Assembly (NCBI RefSeq): GCF_030816195.1
Contig: NZ_JAUSXS010000001.1
Coordinates: 3,867,501 to 3,931,500, forward strand
Direction: 5' to 3'
Source: Pseudomonas sp. W4I3
Lineage (GTDB): Bacteria; Pseudomonadota; Gammaproteobacteria; Pseudomonadales; Pseudomonadaceae
Length of the DNA stretch: 64,000 bases
Below are positions 1 through 10,070 of the stretch, piece after piece. Every line of letters starts with the position of its first letter. The stretch's first letter is position 1. Both the position numbers and the translations under genes were made by a program. Below the pieces are notes generated by a model that saw only the letters and a program-made list of their open reading frames with translations, ran no database searches and had not been told where the DNA came from.

Positions 1-452
1 GTGCCGAAGCGGCTCGGCACGGGCGTACGATTCGCTTTAGCCTGTCATTGCGCCCGATCCTGGCCGAGACCGAGGAACTCGCGTGGCAGCGGGCGGACAG
101 CATTCTGCAGCAAGCCACGGCGCTGGCTGAAAAAAGCGGCTTCGTGCGGCGCGAACCACCCAATGAAGGCTCGCGTCGATTGCTGGCGGCGGCGGCGCAG
201 GGCTCGCGTCTGGATAAGCGCCTGTGGACCGGGATTGCCGGCTTGCTCGGCGCACAGGGCAATTCCACCTCGCTGGTGGGCACAGCCGAACAGGTCGCGC
301 AGGCGTTGCTAGATTACTACGATTTGGGCATCACAACGTTCCTGATTCGCGGGTTCGATCCGCTCAATGATGCGATCGACTATGGCAAGACGCTGATACC
401 GCTGACGCGCCAGTTGGTCGCCGAACGCGAACGGGCCAGGCAAGTCGCTTGA
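1..452 (+). CDS. LLM-class flavin-dependent monooxygenase, C-terminal part (SsuD-like)
   Basis: This is the last ~149 codons of a gene that begins before the window; the reading frame enters at base 3 and ends with TGA. The fragment looks like the C-terminus of an FMNH2-dependent alkanesulfonate monooxygenase or related bacterial luciferase-like enzyme. It has an RPILAETEELAW block, a GTAEQVAQALLDYYDLGI block, and a FLIRGFDPLNDA stretch leading to the final helix. Such enzymes act in the cytoplasm on sulfonates or similar substrates with reduced flavin. The substrate cannot be read from this end, and the upstream neighbours that would show a sulfur-uptake operon are outside the window. Confidence 0.75.
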   Translation, partial: AEAARHGRTIRFSLSLRPILAETEELAWQRADSILQQATALAEKSGFVRREPPNEGSRRLLAAAAQGSRLDKRLWTGIAGLLGAQGNSTSLVGTAEQVAQALLDYYDLGITTFLIRGFDPLNDAIDYGKTLIPLTRQLVAERERARQVA

Positions 453-458
453 GAACCG

Positions 459-484
459 GCGGGAGGACGCACGCGCCCTCCCGC
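459..484. terminator. GC-rich hairpin between convergent genes
   Basis: An inverted repeat (GCGGGAGG pairing with CCTCCCGC) fills the short gap between the monooxygenase stop and the uvrA-like stop on the other strand. It lacks a clear T-run, so it is at best a weak bidirectional terminator. Confidence 0.3.
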
Positions 485-495
485 ATTCCTGGCGG

Positions 496-3015
496 CTAGC
501 CAAGTTCTCGCGCCAAGAATGGCGCCGTGCGGCTGCTCTTGCTGTTGGCGACCGTCTGCGGCGTACCACTGGCAACCACTTTGCCGCCCGCATCCCCGGC
601 GCCGGGGCCAATGTCGATCACCCAGTCACTCTGGGCCACCACGCGCATTTCATGCTCGACCACCACCACCGTATGCCCCGCCTCCACCAATTGGTTGAGC
701 TGGCTGAGCAAGCGGTCGACGTCCTTGGGATGCAGCCCGGTGGTCGGCTCGTCCAGCACGTATAACGTGGCGCCCCGCGCATTGCGTTGCAGCTCGGTCG
801 CCAGCTTGATGCGCTGCGCTTCACCGCCGGACAACTCGGTGGCCGGCTGCCCCAGGCGCAGATAACCCAGGCCGATATCGCGCAGCACCTGCAGTGCGCG
901 CAGCACGCTCGGTTGCTCGGCGAACACGTCGACGGCCTGCTCCACCGTCAAACCCAGCACTTGGGCGATGTTCAAACCTTGCCATTTGACCGCCAGGGTC
1001 TCGGGGTTGTATCGCGCACCGTGGCAGGTCGGGCATGGCGCATACACGCTGGGCATGAACAGCAATTCGACGCTGACAAAGCCCTCGCCTTCGCAGTTCG
1101 GGCAACGGCCCTTGGCGACGTTGAAGGAGAACTGCCCGGCGTCGTAACCGCGTTTCTTCGCGGCCGGCGTGGCAGCGAACAGTTTGCGCACGTTGTCGAA
1201 CAGCCCGGTGTAGGTCGCCAGGTTCGAGCGCGGCGTGCGGCCGATGGGTTTCTGGTCCACTTGCACCAGACGGCGGATATGCTCCAGCCCGGCACTGATG
1301 CGCCCCTCGCTGGCGGCGGGCGCGGCGTCTTCCAGGCTGGGCTCGTCGACGCTTTCCAGCTCGCGCCCAAGGCCGCTGCTCACCAGCTCCAACAGCGCCT
1401 GGCTGACCAGGCTGGACTTGCCCGAACCGGAAATTCCGGTCACCGCCGTGAAGCAGCCCAGCGGGAAGCCCACCTCAAGATTGTTCAAGTTATTGCGCGT
1501 CACCCCGTGCAGCTTCAGCCAGCCGCTGGGTTCGCGCCGCGCCTGATTCGAAGGGCGCGCTTGGGCAAACAGGTACTCACGGGTCTGCGACGCGGCGATA
1601 TCCGCCAACCCCGCGGGCGGGCCGCTGTACAGCACTTGGCCGCCGTGTTCGCCGGCGGCCGGGCCCACATCGATCAGCCAGTCGGCGCGGCGCATGGTTT
1701 CCAGGTCGTGCTCCACCACAAACAGCGAATTGCCGGCGGCCTTCAAGCGCGCGAGTGCGCTGAACAGGGCCTCGCCATCGGCTGGATGCAGGCCGGCGGA
1801 AGGCTCATCCAGCACGTAGATGACGCCGAACAATTGCGAGCCCAGTTGAGTGGCCAGGCGCAGGCGCTGCAACTCCCCGGACGACAGCGTCGGCGTGCTG
1901 CGTTCCAGGGACAGGTAGCCCAGCCCCAGTTCGATCAAGGTGCTGACCCGTTCCAGCAAATCCTCGGCGATACGTTGGGCCGCCAGGCGTTTTTCCACCG
2001 ACAACTTCATCTTGTCCTGCCCCGCCGCCACCGGCCGCAGCAACTCGGCCAGGCGGTTCAGGGACAGTTGCGACAACTCACCGATATCCACCCCGGCAAA
2101 CTTCACCGACAGCGCCGCCTTGGTCAGCCGCTTGCCCTCGCACAATGGGCAGGCGCTGCCTTGCATGAACTGCGACACGCGCTTTTTCATCAGCGCACTT
2201 TGGGTGTGGGCGAAGGTGTGCAGAATGTAGCGCCGCGCGCCACTGAAAGTGCCCTGGTAACTGGGCTCCAGCTTGCGCTTGAGGGCATCGCGGGTCTGCG
2301 CCGGGGTGAAGCCGGCGTACACCGGTACGGTGGGGGTTTCTTCGGTGAACAGAATCCAGTCGCGCTGTTTTTTCGGCAGGTCGCGCCACGGGATGTCCAC
2401 GTCGTAACCCAGGGTCACCAGGATGTCCCGCAGGTTCTGCCCCTGCCACGCCAACGGCCAGGACGCCACCGCGCGCTGGCGGATGGTCAGGGACGGGTCG
2501 GGCACCATCAGCGCTTCGGTCACTTCATATACGCGGCCCAGGCCATGGCATTGCGGGCACGCGCCTTGGGGCAGGTTCGGCGAAAAGTCCTCGGCATACA
2601 GCATCGCCTGCCCCGGCGGGTAGCTGCCGGCGCGCGAATACAGCATGCGGATCAGGCTCGACAAGGTGGTCACACTGCCCACCGATGAGCGCGCACTCGG
2701 CGTGCCACGCTGCTGTTGCAGGGCCACGGCGGGCGGCAAGCCTTCGATACTGTCGACATCCGGCACGCCGACCTGATCGATCAAACGGCGCGCATAGGGC
2801 GCCACCGATTCGAAATAACGACGCTGGGCCTCGGCGTATACGGTGGAAAACGCCAGGGACGACTTGCCGGAACCGGATACCCCGGTAAACACCACCAGAG
2901 CATCGCGCGGGATGTCCACATCAACGTTACGCAAGTTGTGTTCGCGAGCGCCACGCACCCGCACGAAGCCGGTGCGCTGGGCGGTCGGTGAAGGGATGCT
3001 GCGCTGTGAAGTCAT
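496..3015 (-). CDS. UvrA-family ABC ATPase (UvrA2-like paralog)
   Basis: About 839 residues, shorter than housekeeping UvrA (about 940), as expected of class II UvrA paralogs. Two ABC modules are visible. The first has Walker A GVSGSGKSS near residue 45, signature LSSGELQRLRLA and Walker B VLDEPSAGLHP. The second has GISGSGKSSL, LSGGEAQRIKLA and VLDEPTTGLHP. Zinc-binding pairs appear as CPQCHG, CPLCEG, CPNCEG and CPTCHG. The start is placed at ATG 3015 because it forms an ATGA overlap with the stop of the upstream kinase gene; a TTG two codons earlier is less likely. UvrA2 proteins bind DNA and have been linked to tolerance of DNA-damaging compounds; the shorter length suggests loss of UvrB-interacting sequence. 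The role here is inference. Confidence 0.88.
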   Translation of the reverse strand: MTSQRSIPSPTAQRTGFVRVRGAREHNLRNVDVDIPRDALVVFTGVSGSGKSSLAFSTVYAEAQRRYFESVAPYARRLIDQVGVPDVDSIEGLPPAVALQQQRGTPSARSSVGSVTTLSSLIRMLYSRAGSYPPGQAMLYAEDFSPNLPQGACPQCHGLGRVYEVTEALMVPDPSLTIRQRAVASWPLAWQGQNLRDILVTLGYDVDIPWRDLPKKQRDWILFTEETPTVPVYAGFTPAQTRDALKRKLEPSYQGTFSGARRYILHTFAHTQSALMKKRVSQFMQGSACPLCEGKRLTKAALSVKFAGVDIGELSQLSLNRLAELLRPVAAGQDKMKLSVEKRLAAQRIAEDLLERVSTLIELGLGYLSLERSTPTLSSGELQRLRLATQLGSQLFGVIYVLDEPSAGLHPADGEALFSALARLKAAGNSLFVVEHDLETMRRADWLIDVGPAAGEHGGQVLYSGPPAGLADIAASQTREYLFAQARPSNQARREPSGWLKLHGVTRNNLNNLEVGFPLGCFTAVTGISGSGKSSLVSQALLELVSSGLGRELESVDEPSLEDAAPAASEGRISAGLEHIRRLVQVDQKPIGRTPRSNLATYTGLFDNVRKLFAATPAAKKRGYDAGQFSFNVAKGRCPNCEGEGFVSVELLFMPSVYAPCPTCHGARYNPETLAVKWQGLNIAQVLGLTVEQAVDVFAEQPSVLRALQVLRDIGLGYLRLGQPATELSGGEAQRIKLATELQRNARGATLYVLDEPTTGLHPKDVDRLLSQLNQLVEAGHTVVVVEHEMRVVAQSDWVIDIGPGAGDAGGKVVASGTPQTVANSKSSRTAPFLARELG

Positions 3016-4724
3016 GGACAACCTTGTCTGGCGGTGAGCACGCTGCGCACCCGTTGCGTCAGGGCGTCGGGGCTGTAGGGTTTGCTCAGCAGGTGAATAT
3101 CGGCGCTGAGCAGATGATTGGAGGAAAGAATGTCGCGGGTGTGGCCGGAGGTGAACAGCACCGGGATCGGCGGCGCCTGCTCACGCGCCCAGTTGGCCAG
3201 GTCGGTGCTCTTGATGCGGCCGGGCATCACCACATCGGTGAAGATCAGTTCCGGTTGCAGGCCCGATTGCAGCTTGGCCATGGCCTGATCGCCGTCTTCA
3301 GCGGTCAGCACGGTGTAGCCCGATTGCTGCAGCAGCTCCACCACGGTCAGGCGCACGCCTTCATTGTCCTCCACCACCAGAATGGTTTCCTGGCCGGTGC
3401 AGGGGCTTTCCTCGCCGGTATCCAGGTCCAGATGTTCCGGTTCCAGGCTGCGCGGGAAATACATCTGCACCACCGAGCCCTTGTTTTCCTCGCTCCAGAT
3501 GTCGACATGCCCGCCGCTTTGGCGGACAAAGCCAAACACCATGCTCAGCCCCAGGCCGGTGCCCTGCCCTTCGCGCTTGGTGGTGAAGAACGGCTCGAAC
3601 GCACGCTTGAGCACCGTCGGCGGCATGCCCACGCCGGTGTCGGTGACCGCCAGGCGCACGTACTCGCCGGGCTTGATGCTTTTGCCCGCGCATTCGGCCG
3701 GGTTGAGAATGATATTTTCGCCGGTGATGCGGATCACACCTTCGCCTTGCATGGCATCACGGGCATTGATCGCCAGGTTGAGCAGCGCGTTTTCCAGTTG
3801 GTTGCGGTCGACGTTGATGCACCAGGAATCCTGCGGCAACTGCACGTCCAGGTGAATGGTCTCGCCCAACGCGCGTTGCAGCAGTTCACCGAGACCGGCG
3901 TAGATCCGTTGCGGGTTGTACACCGCCGGCGACAACGGTTGGCGCCGGGCAAACGCCAGCAGTTGCGAGGACAGCGTAGCGCCGCGTTCCACCGCAGCGA
4001 TGGCGGCAGCCACCCGCCGTTGCACCTGCGGGTTGTCCGGCTCATGCCGGGCCAGCAAGTGCAGGTTGCCGGCGATCACTTGCAGCAGGTTGTTGAAGTC
4101 GTGGGCCACGCCGCCGGTCAGGCCGCCAATTGCTTCGAGTTTCTGTGACTGGCGCAACTGCTCCTCGGCGGCGGAACGTGCCTGAACTTCGGCCGCCACG
4201 CGCTGCTCCAGATTATGGGTCAGCTCCTGGCGCACCCGCTCGGAGCGCACCAGTTCAGTGGTCTCCACCACGATGGCCAGTACGCCGGCCGGTTGCTGGT
4301 TGTCGCCGGCCACGGGGCTGTAATACAGGTCCAGCCAGAGGTTTTCCGGCTTGCCGTTACGCGACAACACCAGTTCCTTGTTGTTGAACGACAAGGTGCC
4401 GCCCGCCAGGCAAGTGTCCACCACATGCCGGTTGAACTCGGCCACTTCCGGCCAACCCAGCTCCACCGGCGTGCCCAGCAAGTACGGATGGCGCCCGCCC
4501 GCGAACACCGAGTAACTGTCGTTATAGATCATGTAACCGGCCCGCCCCCACAGCATCACCATGGGTACGGGCGAGGCAAGCATCATCTGCACGGTGCAGG
4601 CCAGGCTGGTGGACCAGCGATCGATCGGGCCCAGGTCGGTGGTCGACCAGTCAAACGCGCGAATCTGCTGGGCCATTTCACCGGCCCAGCCTTCACAGCC
4701 GTGGGGGTTGGATAAAAATTGCAT
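3012..4724 (-). CDS. PAS-domain hybrid sensor histidine kinase with C-terminal receiver
   Basis: 570 residues with no signal peptide or membrane segment, so probably a soluble sensor. A PAS-like region spans roughly residues 30-155, followed by a helical linker and the dimerisation/phosphoacceptor motif GGVAHDFNNLL with His at 208. The ATPase domain has NLAINARDAM, DTGVGM and GTGLGLS boxes. A receiver domain follows, with the predicted phospho-Asp at 497 (FTDVVMPG) and Lys at 548 (LSKPYS). There is no DNA-binding output, so another protein must receive the signal. Its TGA overlaps the ATG of the uvrA-like gene (ATGA), implying translational coupling. The ligand and partner are unknown. Confidence 0.88.
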   Translation of the reverse strand: MQFLSNPHGCEGWAGEMAQQIRAFDWSTTDLGPIDRWSTSLACTVQMMLASPVPMVMLWGRAGYMIYNDSYSVFAGGRHPYLLGTPVELGWPEVAEFNRHVVDTCLAGGTLSFNNKELVLSRNGKPENLWLDLYYSPVAGDNQQPAGVLAIVVETTELVRSERVRQELTHNLEQRVAAEVQARSAAEEQLRQSQKLEAIGGLTGGVAHDFNNLLQVIAGNLHLLARHEPDNPQVQRRVAAAIAAVERGATLSSQLLAFARRQPLSPAVYNPQRIYAGLGELLQRALGETIHLDVQLPQDSWCINVDRNQLENALLNLAINARDAMQGEGVIRITGENIILNPAECAGKSIKPGEYVRLAVTDTGVGMPPTVLKRAFEPFFTTKREGQGTGLGLSMVFGFVRQSGGHVDIWSEENKGSVVQMYFPRSLEPEHLDLDTGEESPCTGQETILVVEDNEGVRLTVVELLQQSGYTVLTAEDGDQAMAKLQSGLQPELIFTDVVMPGRIKSTDLANWAREQAPPIPVLFTSGHTRDILSSNHLLSADIHLLSKPYSPDALTQRVRSVLTARQGCP

Positions 4725-4824
4725 GGTTCGGCTCTGGGCAAAGAGAAGGCAGTTGCAAGTTTTGGAGCGCAGCGGCGCGGGATGGTTTCATCTTGTCTAA
4801 CACAAGCCGAATAAACCACTGGCC

Positions 4825-7800
4825 TCAGTGAAAATCCCGGCTGCGCACCACAATGCCGTCCAGCAGTGGCGTCAGGTCGGTCAAGCGCCCAGCGATCAAA
4901 TGGCGCACTTCGCCCACCGCCTCCCAGCGCCCATCCACCTTGAGCAGCCGCGACCCCACCAGCGCCTGGCGCTGACGCTCGGCCAAGTCACGCCAGACCA
5001 CCACGTTGAGGTTGCCGAACTCATCTTCCAGGGTGACAAAGGTCACGCCGCTGGCGGTGCCTGGGCGTTGGCGCCCGGTGACCAGCCCGGCGACGCTCAC
5101 GTTGCGCCCATGCTCCACGGTCAACAGCTCCTGGGAACTGCGGCAGCGGCGCTTGCGCAGTTCGGCACGCAGCAGTGTCAGGGGATGCGGGCCAAGGGTG
5201 GTGCCGAGGGTGGCGTAATCGGCATGCAAGTCTTCGCCGACCGTGGGCTGGGGCAAGGCCACCGCCGCTTCATCGGGGCTCGGCAGGCCGGCAAACAGGC
5301 CAAGTTGCTTGTGCACACCGGCCACCTCCCAGCGCGCCTGGTGCCGGTTACCGGCCAACGCGCGCAAAGCGCCGGCATCCGCCAGCAATGCCTGGGCGCG
5401 TGCATCCAGGCCCACGCGGGCGTCGAGGTCGGCGATGTCGCTGAAAGCGCGGTGCTGGCGCACGGCCTCGATGCGCCGGCCGTCCTCTTCGCGAAACCCC
5501 GAGATCATGCGCAGGCCCATGCGGATCGCCGGCTGCTGGCCGTCGATGGGTTCCAGGCTGCAATCCCAGTCGCTGGCCTGCACGTCCACCGGGCGGATCT
5601 GCAGGCGATGCCGGCGCGCGTCCTGCAGGATCTGGTCCGGGCTGTAAAAACCCATCGGCCAGCTGTTGATCAGCGCGCAGGCAAACGCCGCCGGCTCATG
5701 GCATTTGAGCCAGCAACTGGCATACGTCAGCAAGGCAAAACTGGCCGCGTGGGACTCGGGAAAACCATAGCTGCCAAAGCCCTTGATCTGCTCGAAAATC
5801 TGCGCGGCAAAGGCTTCGGTGTAGCCGTTTTTCAGCATGCCATCGCGCAGACGCTTTTGATGGGGTTCCAGGCCGCCGTGACGTTTCCAGGCGGCCATGG
5901 AACGGCGCAACTGGTCGGCCTCGCCGGGGCCGTAGTCGGCGGCGACCATGGCGATCTGCATCACCTGTTCCTGGAACAAGGGGATGCCCAGGGTGCGCTC
6001 CAGCACCACTTTCAATGCCGGCGACGGATAGGTTTCTTCTTCCTCTTTATTCCTGCGACGCAGGTACGGATGCACCATACCGCCCTGGATCGGCCCCGGC
6101 CGTACGATGGCGACCTCGATCACCAGGTCATAAAACGTCTTCGGCTTGAGCCTGGGCAACATCGACATCTGCGCCCGCGATTCAATCTGGAACACGCCGA
6201 TGGTGTCGGCCTTGCTGATCATCGCGTAGGTGGCCGGGTCCTCTGGAGGAATGCTGGCCAGGCTCAAATCCAAGTGGCGATGGCGGCGCAGCAGGTCGAA
6301 GCAGCGACGGATCGCGCTGAGCATGCCCAGGGCGAGAATGTCCACTTTAAGCAGGCCGACGGCGTCGAGGTCGTCCTTGTCCCACTGAATGATGGTGCGC
6401 TCGGCCATGGCGGCGTTTTCCACGGGCACCAGGGTGTCCAGCGGGTATTCGGAGATCACGAAGCCACCGGGATGCTGGGACAAATGCCGCGGAAAGCCGA
6501 TCAACTGCTGAGTCAGGGTCAATACGCGGCGCAGCAGCGGGCTGTCCGGGTCGAAACCGCTTTCACGCAGGCGCTCCAACGGCGGCGCATCGTCACTCCA
6601 ACGCCCGCAGCATTCGGCCAAGGCGTTGACCTGATCCGCCGGCAACCCAAGGGCCTTGGCCACATCCCGCACCGCGCCGGTGGCGTGGTAACTGCTGACC
6701 ACCGCCGTCAAGGCGGCACGCGTACGGCCATAGCGCTGGAACACGTATTGCAGCACCTCTTCGCGGCGCTCGTGTTCAAAATCCACATCGATGTCCGGCG
6801 GCTCGTTGCGCTCCCTGGACAGGAAACGTTCGAACAGCAGGTTGCTCAGGCTCGGGTTGATCTCGGTGATGCCCAGGGCAAAACACACCGCCGAGTTGGC
6901 CGCCGAGCCGCGTCCCTGGCACAGGATGGAGCGGCTGCGGGCAAAGCGCACAATGTCGTGCACCGTGAGGAAATAGCTCTCGTAGCCCAACTCGCTGATC
7001 AACTCCAGCTCGGTGTTGATCTGCGCCAAGGTCTTGGTGTCGATGCCGTCGGGCCAGCGCAGCGCGATACCTTCCTTGGTCAGGGTGCGCAGCCAGGATT
7101 CGGCGTCATGGCCGGCAGGTACCAGCTCGCGGGGATAGTGGTAACGCAACTGGCCGAGGTCGAAGGTGCAGCGCCGCGCGATGGCGAGGGTTTCATCGAG
7201 CAAGGCTTGCGGGTACAGCGCGGCCAGGGCGTCGAGGCTGCGCAGGTGCCGCTCGCCATTGGGGTGCAGGTGCAGGCCGGCTTCGGCCACGGGTACGTGA
7301 TGGCGGATGGCGGTCATGGTGTCTTGCAGGGCGCGGCGGCCACGCGCGTGCATGTGCACATCACCGCAGGCGACCGCCGGGATCTGCAGGCTGGCCGCCA
7401 GCTGCAGGCGTTGCTCCAGATGGCGCGCATCGTCCTGCCCGCGGTGCAAATGCACCGCCAGCCACAGGCGCTCGGCAAAGGTGCGGCGCAGCCACTGGAT
7501 GCTGGCCTGGGTGTCGCTGTCCTGGGCCACCCACAGCGCCAGCAGGCCGGGCAGCGGTTGCTCGAAATCTTCATGCAGCAGGCGATAGCTGCCCTTTTCG
7601 GCGCGGCGCCGGGCCAGGGTGATCAAGCGGCACAGGTGCTGGTAACCGCTCAGGTTCTCCACCAGCAGCACCAGTTTCGGACCGTTTTCGATGCGCACCT
7701 CACTGCCGATGATCAGCGGCAGCTCCAGCGCTTTCGCCGCCTGCCAGGCGCGCACAATGCCCGACAGCGTGCATTCGTCGGTAATCGCCAGGGCGCTGTA

Positions 7801-7896
7801 GCCCTGGCGCTTAGCCCGCTCGAAGAGTTCCAGCGCACTGGAGGCACCGCGCTGGAAGCTGAAGTTGGACAGGCAATGCAGCTCGGCGTAACTCAT
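4825..7896 (-). CDS. dnaE2: Error-prone DNA polymerase III alpha subunit DnaE2
   Basis: 1023 residues, matching the DnaE2 (ImuC) class. The start at ATG 7896 gives [14 protein letters not shown], the usual N-terminus of the PHP domain; the frame stays open upstream only into a repeat element. The polymerase palm shows [16 protein letters not shown] with the catalytic acidic residues, and an OB-fold region ([15 protein letters not shown]) lies near the C-terminus. DnaE2 carries out translesion synthesis and induced mutagenesis together with ImuA and ImuB. It is the last gene of the lexA2-imuA-imuB-dnaE2 set and is separated from imuB by a REP pair of about 100 bp. Confidence 0.95.
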   Translation of the reverse strand: MSYAELHCLSNFSFQRGASSALELFERAKRQGYSALAITDECTLSGIVRAWQAAKALELPLIIGSEVRIENGPKLVLLVENLSGYQHLCRLITLARRRAEKGSYRLLHEDFEQPLPGLLALWVAQDSDTQASIQWLRRTFAERLWLAVHLHRGQDDARHLEQRLQLAASLQIPAVACGDVHMHARGRRALQDTMTAIRHHVPVAEAGLHLHPNGERHLRSLDALAALYPQALLDETLAIARRCTFDLGQLRYHYPRELVPAGHDAESWLRTLTKEGIALRWPDGIDTKTLAQINTELELISELGYESYFLTVHDIVRFARSRSILCQGRGSAANSAVCFALGITEINPSLSNLLFERFLSRERNEPPDIDVDFEHERREEVLQYVFQRYGRTRAALTAVVSSYHATGAVRDVAKALGLPADQVNALAECCGRWSDDAPPLERLRESGFDPDSPLLRRVLTLTQQLIGFPRHLSQHPGGFVISEYPLDTLVPVENAAMAERTIIQWDKDDLDAVGLLKVDILALGMLSAIRRCFDLLRRHRHLDLSLASIPPEDPATYAMISKADTIGVFQIESRAQMSMLPRLKPKTFYDLVIEVAIVRPGPIQGGMVHPYLRRRNKEEEETYPSPALKVVLERTLGIPLFQEQVMQIAMVAADYGPGEADQLRRSMAAWKRHGGLEPHQKRLRDGMLKNGYTEAFAAQIFEQIKGFGSYGFPESHAASFALLTYASCWLKCHEPAAFACALINSWPMGFYSPDQILQDARRHRLQIRPVDVQASDWDCSLEPIDGQQPAIRMGLRMISGFREEDGRRIEAVRQHRAFSDIADLDARVGLDARAQALLADAGALRALAGNRHQARWEVAGVHKQLGLFAGLPSPDEAAVALPQPTVGEDLHADYATLGTTLGPHPLTLLRAELRKRRCRSSQELLTVEHGRNVSVAGLVTGRQRPGTASGVTFVTLEDEFGNLNVVVWRDLAERQRQALVGSRLLKVDGRWEAVGEVRHLIAGRLTDLTPLLDGIVVRSRDFH

Positions 7897-7910
7897 GCCT
7901 GCCCCACCCC

Positions 7911-8010
7911 TGTAGGAGCGAGCTTGCTCGCGAAAAAACCTGGAGCACCGCATTCATTCAGGTGCCCTGCGTTATCGTTAACCACCTTCGCGAGCAAGCT
8001 CGCTCCTACA
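7911..8010. repeat. REP pair (REPIN), TGTAGGAGCGAGC type
   Basis: Two copies of a ~24-bp element beginning TGTAGGAGCGAGCTTGCTCG lie in inverted orientation about 50 bp apart, between imuB and dnaE2. The same element recurs at 45439-45536. Such pairs are common in P. fluorescens-group intergenic space. Confidence 0.85.
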
Positions 8011-8032
8011 GGGGGTGGTGGCCTGTTGGTGT

Positions 8033-9448
8033 TCATGCGAACCAGCCTTGCAACCACAAACCATCCTGCTGCCCCACCGTGCGGTAGGCCCAGCCTTGCT
8101 GGCCGGCGCGGGTCTGGATGAGGTAATAGTCGCGGCGGATATCCGCGCCATCCCACCAGCCGGATTCGATACGCTCCGGCCCCATCAGGATCTGTACGCC
8201 CTGCTCGGCCAGCAAGGTCGGTTGGTTCAGCAACCAGCCAGGGCGGCGCACCTTGTGCAAGGTCGGGCATGGACGGGTGTCGACGGTGGCTTGCCAGGCG
8301 CATTCAGGCCGATGGTCGGCGTGAAAACGCAGGCCCTGCACCGCCTCATCGCCCAGGCGCGCACGCAGGCGTTCGCGCAATTGCTCCCAGGGCAAACTCT
8401 GTTGCGGACGGTCGTCAAACAGGTCCTGGCGTTGCGGCACGAATACCGGCAAGTCCTGGGCCACCAGGCGAAAACCGCGCACCGGCGCTGTGACCTGCAC
8501 CTGTTCCAATCGCCCCCGGGCCAGTTCGAACAGCATTGCCGGTTCGCGCTCGGCGCTGAGCAAGCCCACCTTGATCACACTGTCCGGCGCCTGGGCATGT
8601 TCCAGGTGCAGATCGAAGCGCTGTACGCCACTGTCACGCCCGCATAGAAAGGCGGACAAGTCGGCGGTCAAACGGCGCAAGGGAAACAGCAGCGCCTGGT
8701 GGGATTGCACGTCGAAATTCAACTCGATGCGCACATCGAACTGGTCTGGCGGCTGATAGAACTCCAGGGCCAATGGCCGATGCCCGGTCAGGGCGTCGAG
8801 GTGCTTGAGCAAGCTGGCGTCAAAGCGCCGCGCCAGGGTATGCCGGGGCAGCGCTTGCACCTGGGCCACCGTGCGCAGGCCCATGCGCGACAAGGCCACG
8901 GCGGCCTGCGGTTCAATCCCGGCGCGGTCGATCGGCAGCGGCGCCAGGGCCTGCATCAGGGCGTTGTCGTCGGCCACGGCCAGGCCATCGTAACGGTTCG
9001 CCAACACCCGCGCCGCCGCCGGGTTGGGCGCGGCGACGATGCGGTGGCGAAAGCCCAGCTCGGTCAACTCCTTGCGCAAACGCGCTTCGAACTGCGGCCA
9101 CGGCCCGAACAGACCCAGGCTCGACTCGATTTCGAACAGCAAGGCGCGTGGGTAATACATGCTGACCTGGGAACTGAAGCGGTAGGCCCAGGCGGCGAGG
9201 AACTGCTGCCAGCGCTGGATTTCCAGCGGGTCGTATTCGGCACAGGCAAAGGTTTTGACCAGCGCATGCGCGGCCGTCAGCGACTGGCCGGGGCGCAACC
9301 CCAGGGCGCGGGCGGCGGCATTGACGGTTTGCAGCACGCGCCGCTGCGGCGTACCGGCCAGCAGTGCCAGCGGCTGGTCGGGCTCGGGATGGGCACGCAA
9401 CACCCCGTCCAGCGCCAATTGCGGGAAGACAATACACACCCAGCGCAT
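8033..9448 (-). CDS. imuB: ImuB, inactive Y-family polymerase-like mutasome protein
   Basis: 471 residues. The start at ATG 9448 gives MRWVCIVFPQLALDGVL; the frame remains open upstream into imuA but with non-family sequence. Active Y-family polymerases have a DxD-type metal site near the N-terminus. Here the equivalent stretch is FPQLALDG, the pattern of ImuB, which has lost catalysis and acts as an adaptor linking ImuA, DnaE2 and the beta clamp. A QQSLPW stretch could be the clamp-binding motif. It lies 7 bp downstream of imuA in the same operon. Confidence 0.93.
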   Translation of the reverse strand: MRWVCIVFPQLALDGVLRAHPEPDQPLALLAGTPQRRVLQTVNAAARALGLRPGQSLTAAHALVKTFACAEYDPLEIQRWQQFLAAWAYRFSSQVSMYYPRALLFEIESSLGLFGPWPQFEARLRKELTELGFRHRIVAAPNPAAARVLANRYDGLAVADDNALMQALAPLPIDRAGIEPQAAVALSRMGLRTVAQVQALPRHTLARRFDASLLKHLDALTGHRPLALEFYQPPDQFDVRIELNFDVQSHQALLFPLRRLTADLSAFLCGRDSGVQRFDLHLEHAQAPDSVIKVGLLSAEREPAMLFELARGRLEQVQVTAPVRGFRLVAQDLPVFVPQRQDLFDDRPQQSLPWEQLRERLRARLGDEAVQGLRFHADHRPECAWQATVDTRPCPTLHKVRRPGWLLNQPTLLAEQGVQILMGPERIESGWWDGADIRRDYYLIQTRAGQQGWAYRTVGQQDGLWLQGWFA

Positions 9449-9455
9449 GGCAACC

Positions 9456-10070
9456 TCAATGCCCCGCCAGGGCAATCGGCGCCGGGTGGGCCAGGCCGCC
9501 CCGGCACTTGAGCACGCGCACTTGTGCGGGCCTTGCCTCCACCGCCAGGCGCAGGGCGGCCGGCGATGGATTGACCGCTTCACTCAAGGCGCGCCAGGCA
9601 AATGCCAGGGTCTGCCCGGTTTCCGCCGCCACCTGCAATCGGCGCAAGGCCCGGTCATCAGCTTTGTGCGGCCAGCACAGCACCGCGCCGCAACTGCCGG
9701 AGCGCAGGCATTGCTCCACCGCCCACAGCGCGTCGCGCTCCTGAGCCTGGATCACCGCGAGCTGGCGCACATCCACCCCGGCGTTCTGCCAGGCATGGGG
9801 ATACGGCGTGTAGGGCGGCGCTACCAGCACAATGCGTTCGCCCATCGCCGACAAGCGTGCCAGGGTCGGCAGCACCAGTTGCAGCTCGCCCACGCCGTCC
9901 TTGGCCATCAGGATTTCACTCAACGCCGCTTCCGGCCAGCCGCCGCTGGGCAGCACCGCGTCCAGCGCCGCAAGCCCTGTGGGATGCACGCTGGCCGGTG
10001 GCGCGGCTGGCCGACCCTTCCAGACTCGCCCGCCATTGAACAGCGAGTCCAGGGCAACCACGGCGCCCAT
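9456..10070 (-). CDS. imuA: ImuA, mutasome RecA-like/SulA-like protein
   Basis: 204 residues with a degenerate RecA-like core (GLAALDAVLPSGGWPEAALS, then EILMAKDGVGELQL) and no clear Walker A lysine, as in other ImuA proteins. Its ATG shares a base with the lexA2 stop (TGATG), so the two are translated in tandem. In other bacteria ImuA is needed with ImuB and DnaE2 for damage-induced mutagenesis. Identification rests on sequence pattern and on gene order. Confidence 0.9.
   Translation of the reverse strand: MGAVVALDSLFNGGRVWKGRPAAPPASVHPTGLAALDAVLPSGGWPEAALSEILMAKDGVGELQLVLPTLARLSAMGERIVLVAPPYTPYPHAWQNAGVDVRQLAVIQAQERDALWAVEQCLRSGSCGAVLCWPHKADDRALRRLQVAAETGQTLAFAWRALSEAVNPSPAALRLAVEARPAQVRVLKCRGGLAHPAPIALAGH

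Noticed and set aside
787..2688. Long open frame antisense to the uvrA-like gene
   Set aside because: Low-complexity translation (Gln, His, Arg-rich) and no start signal; shadow of the ABC ATPase.
4828..8121. A very long open frame antisense to dnaE2
   Set aside because: It is a by-product of high GC and biased third positions. The protein lacks domain patterns, while the minus strand encodes a full DnaE2.
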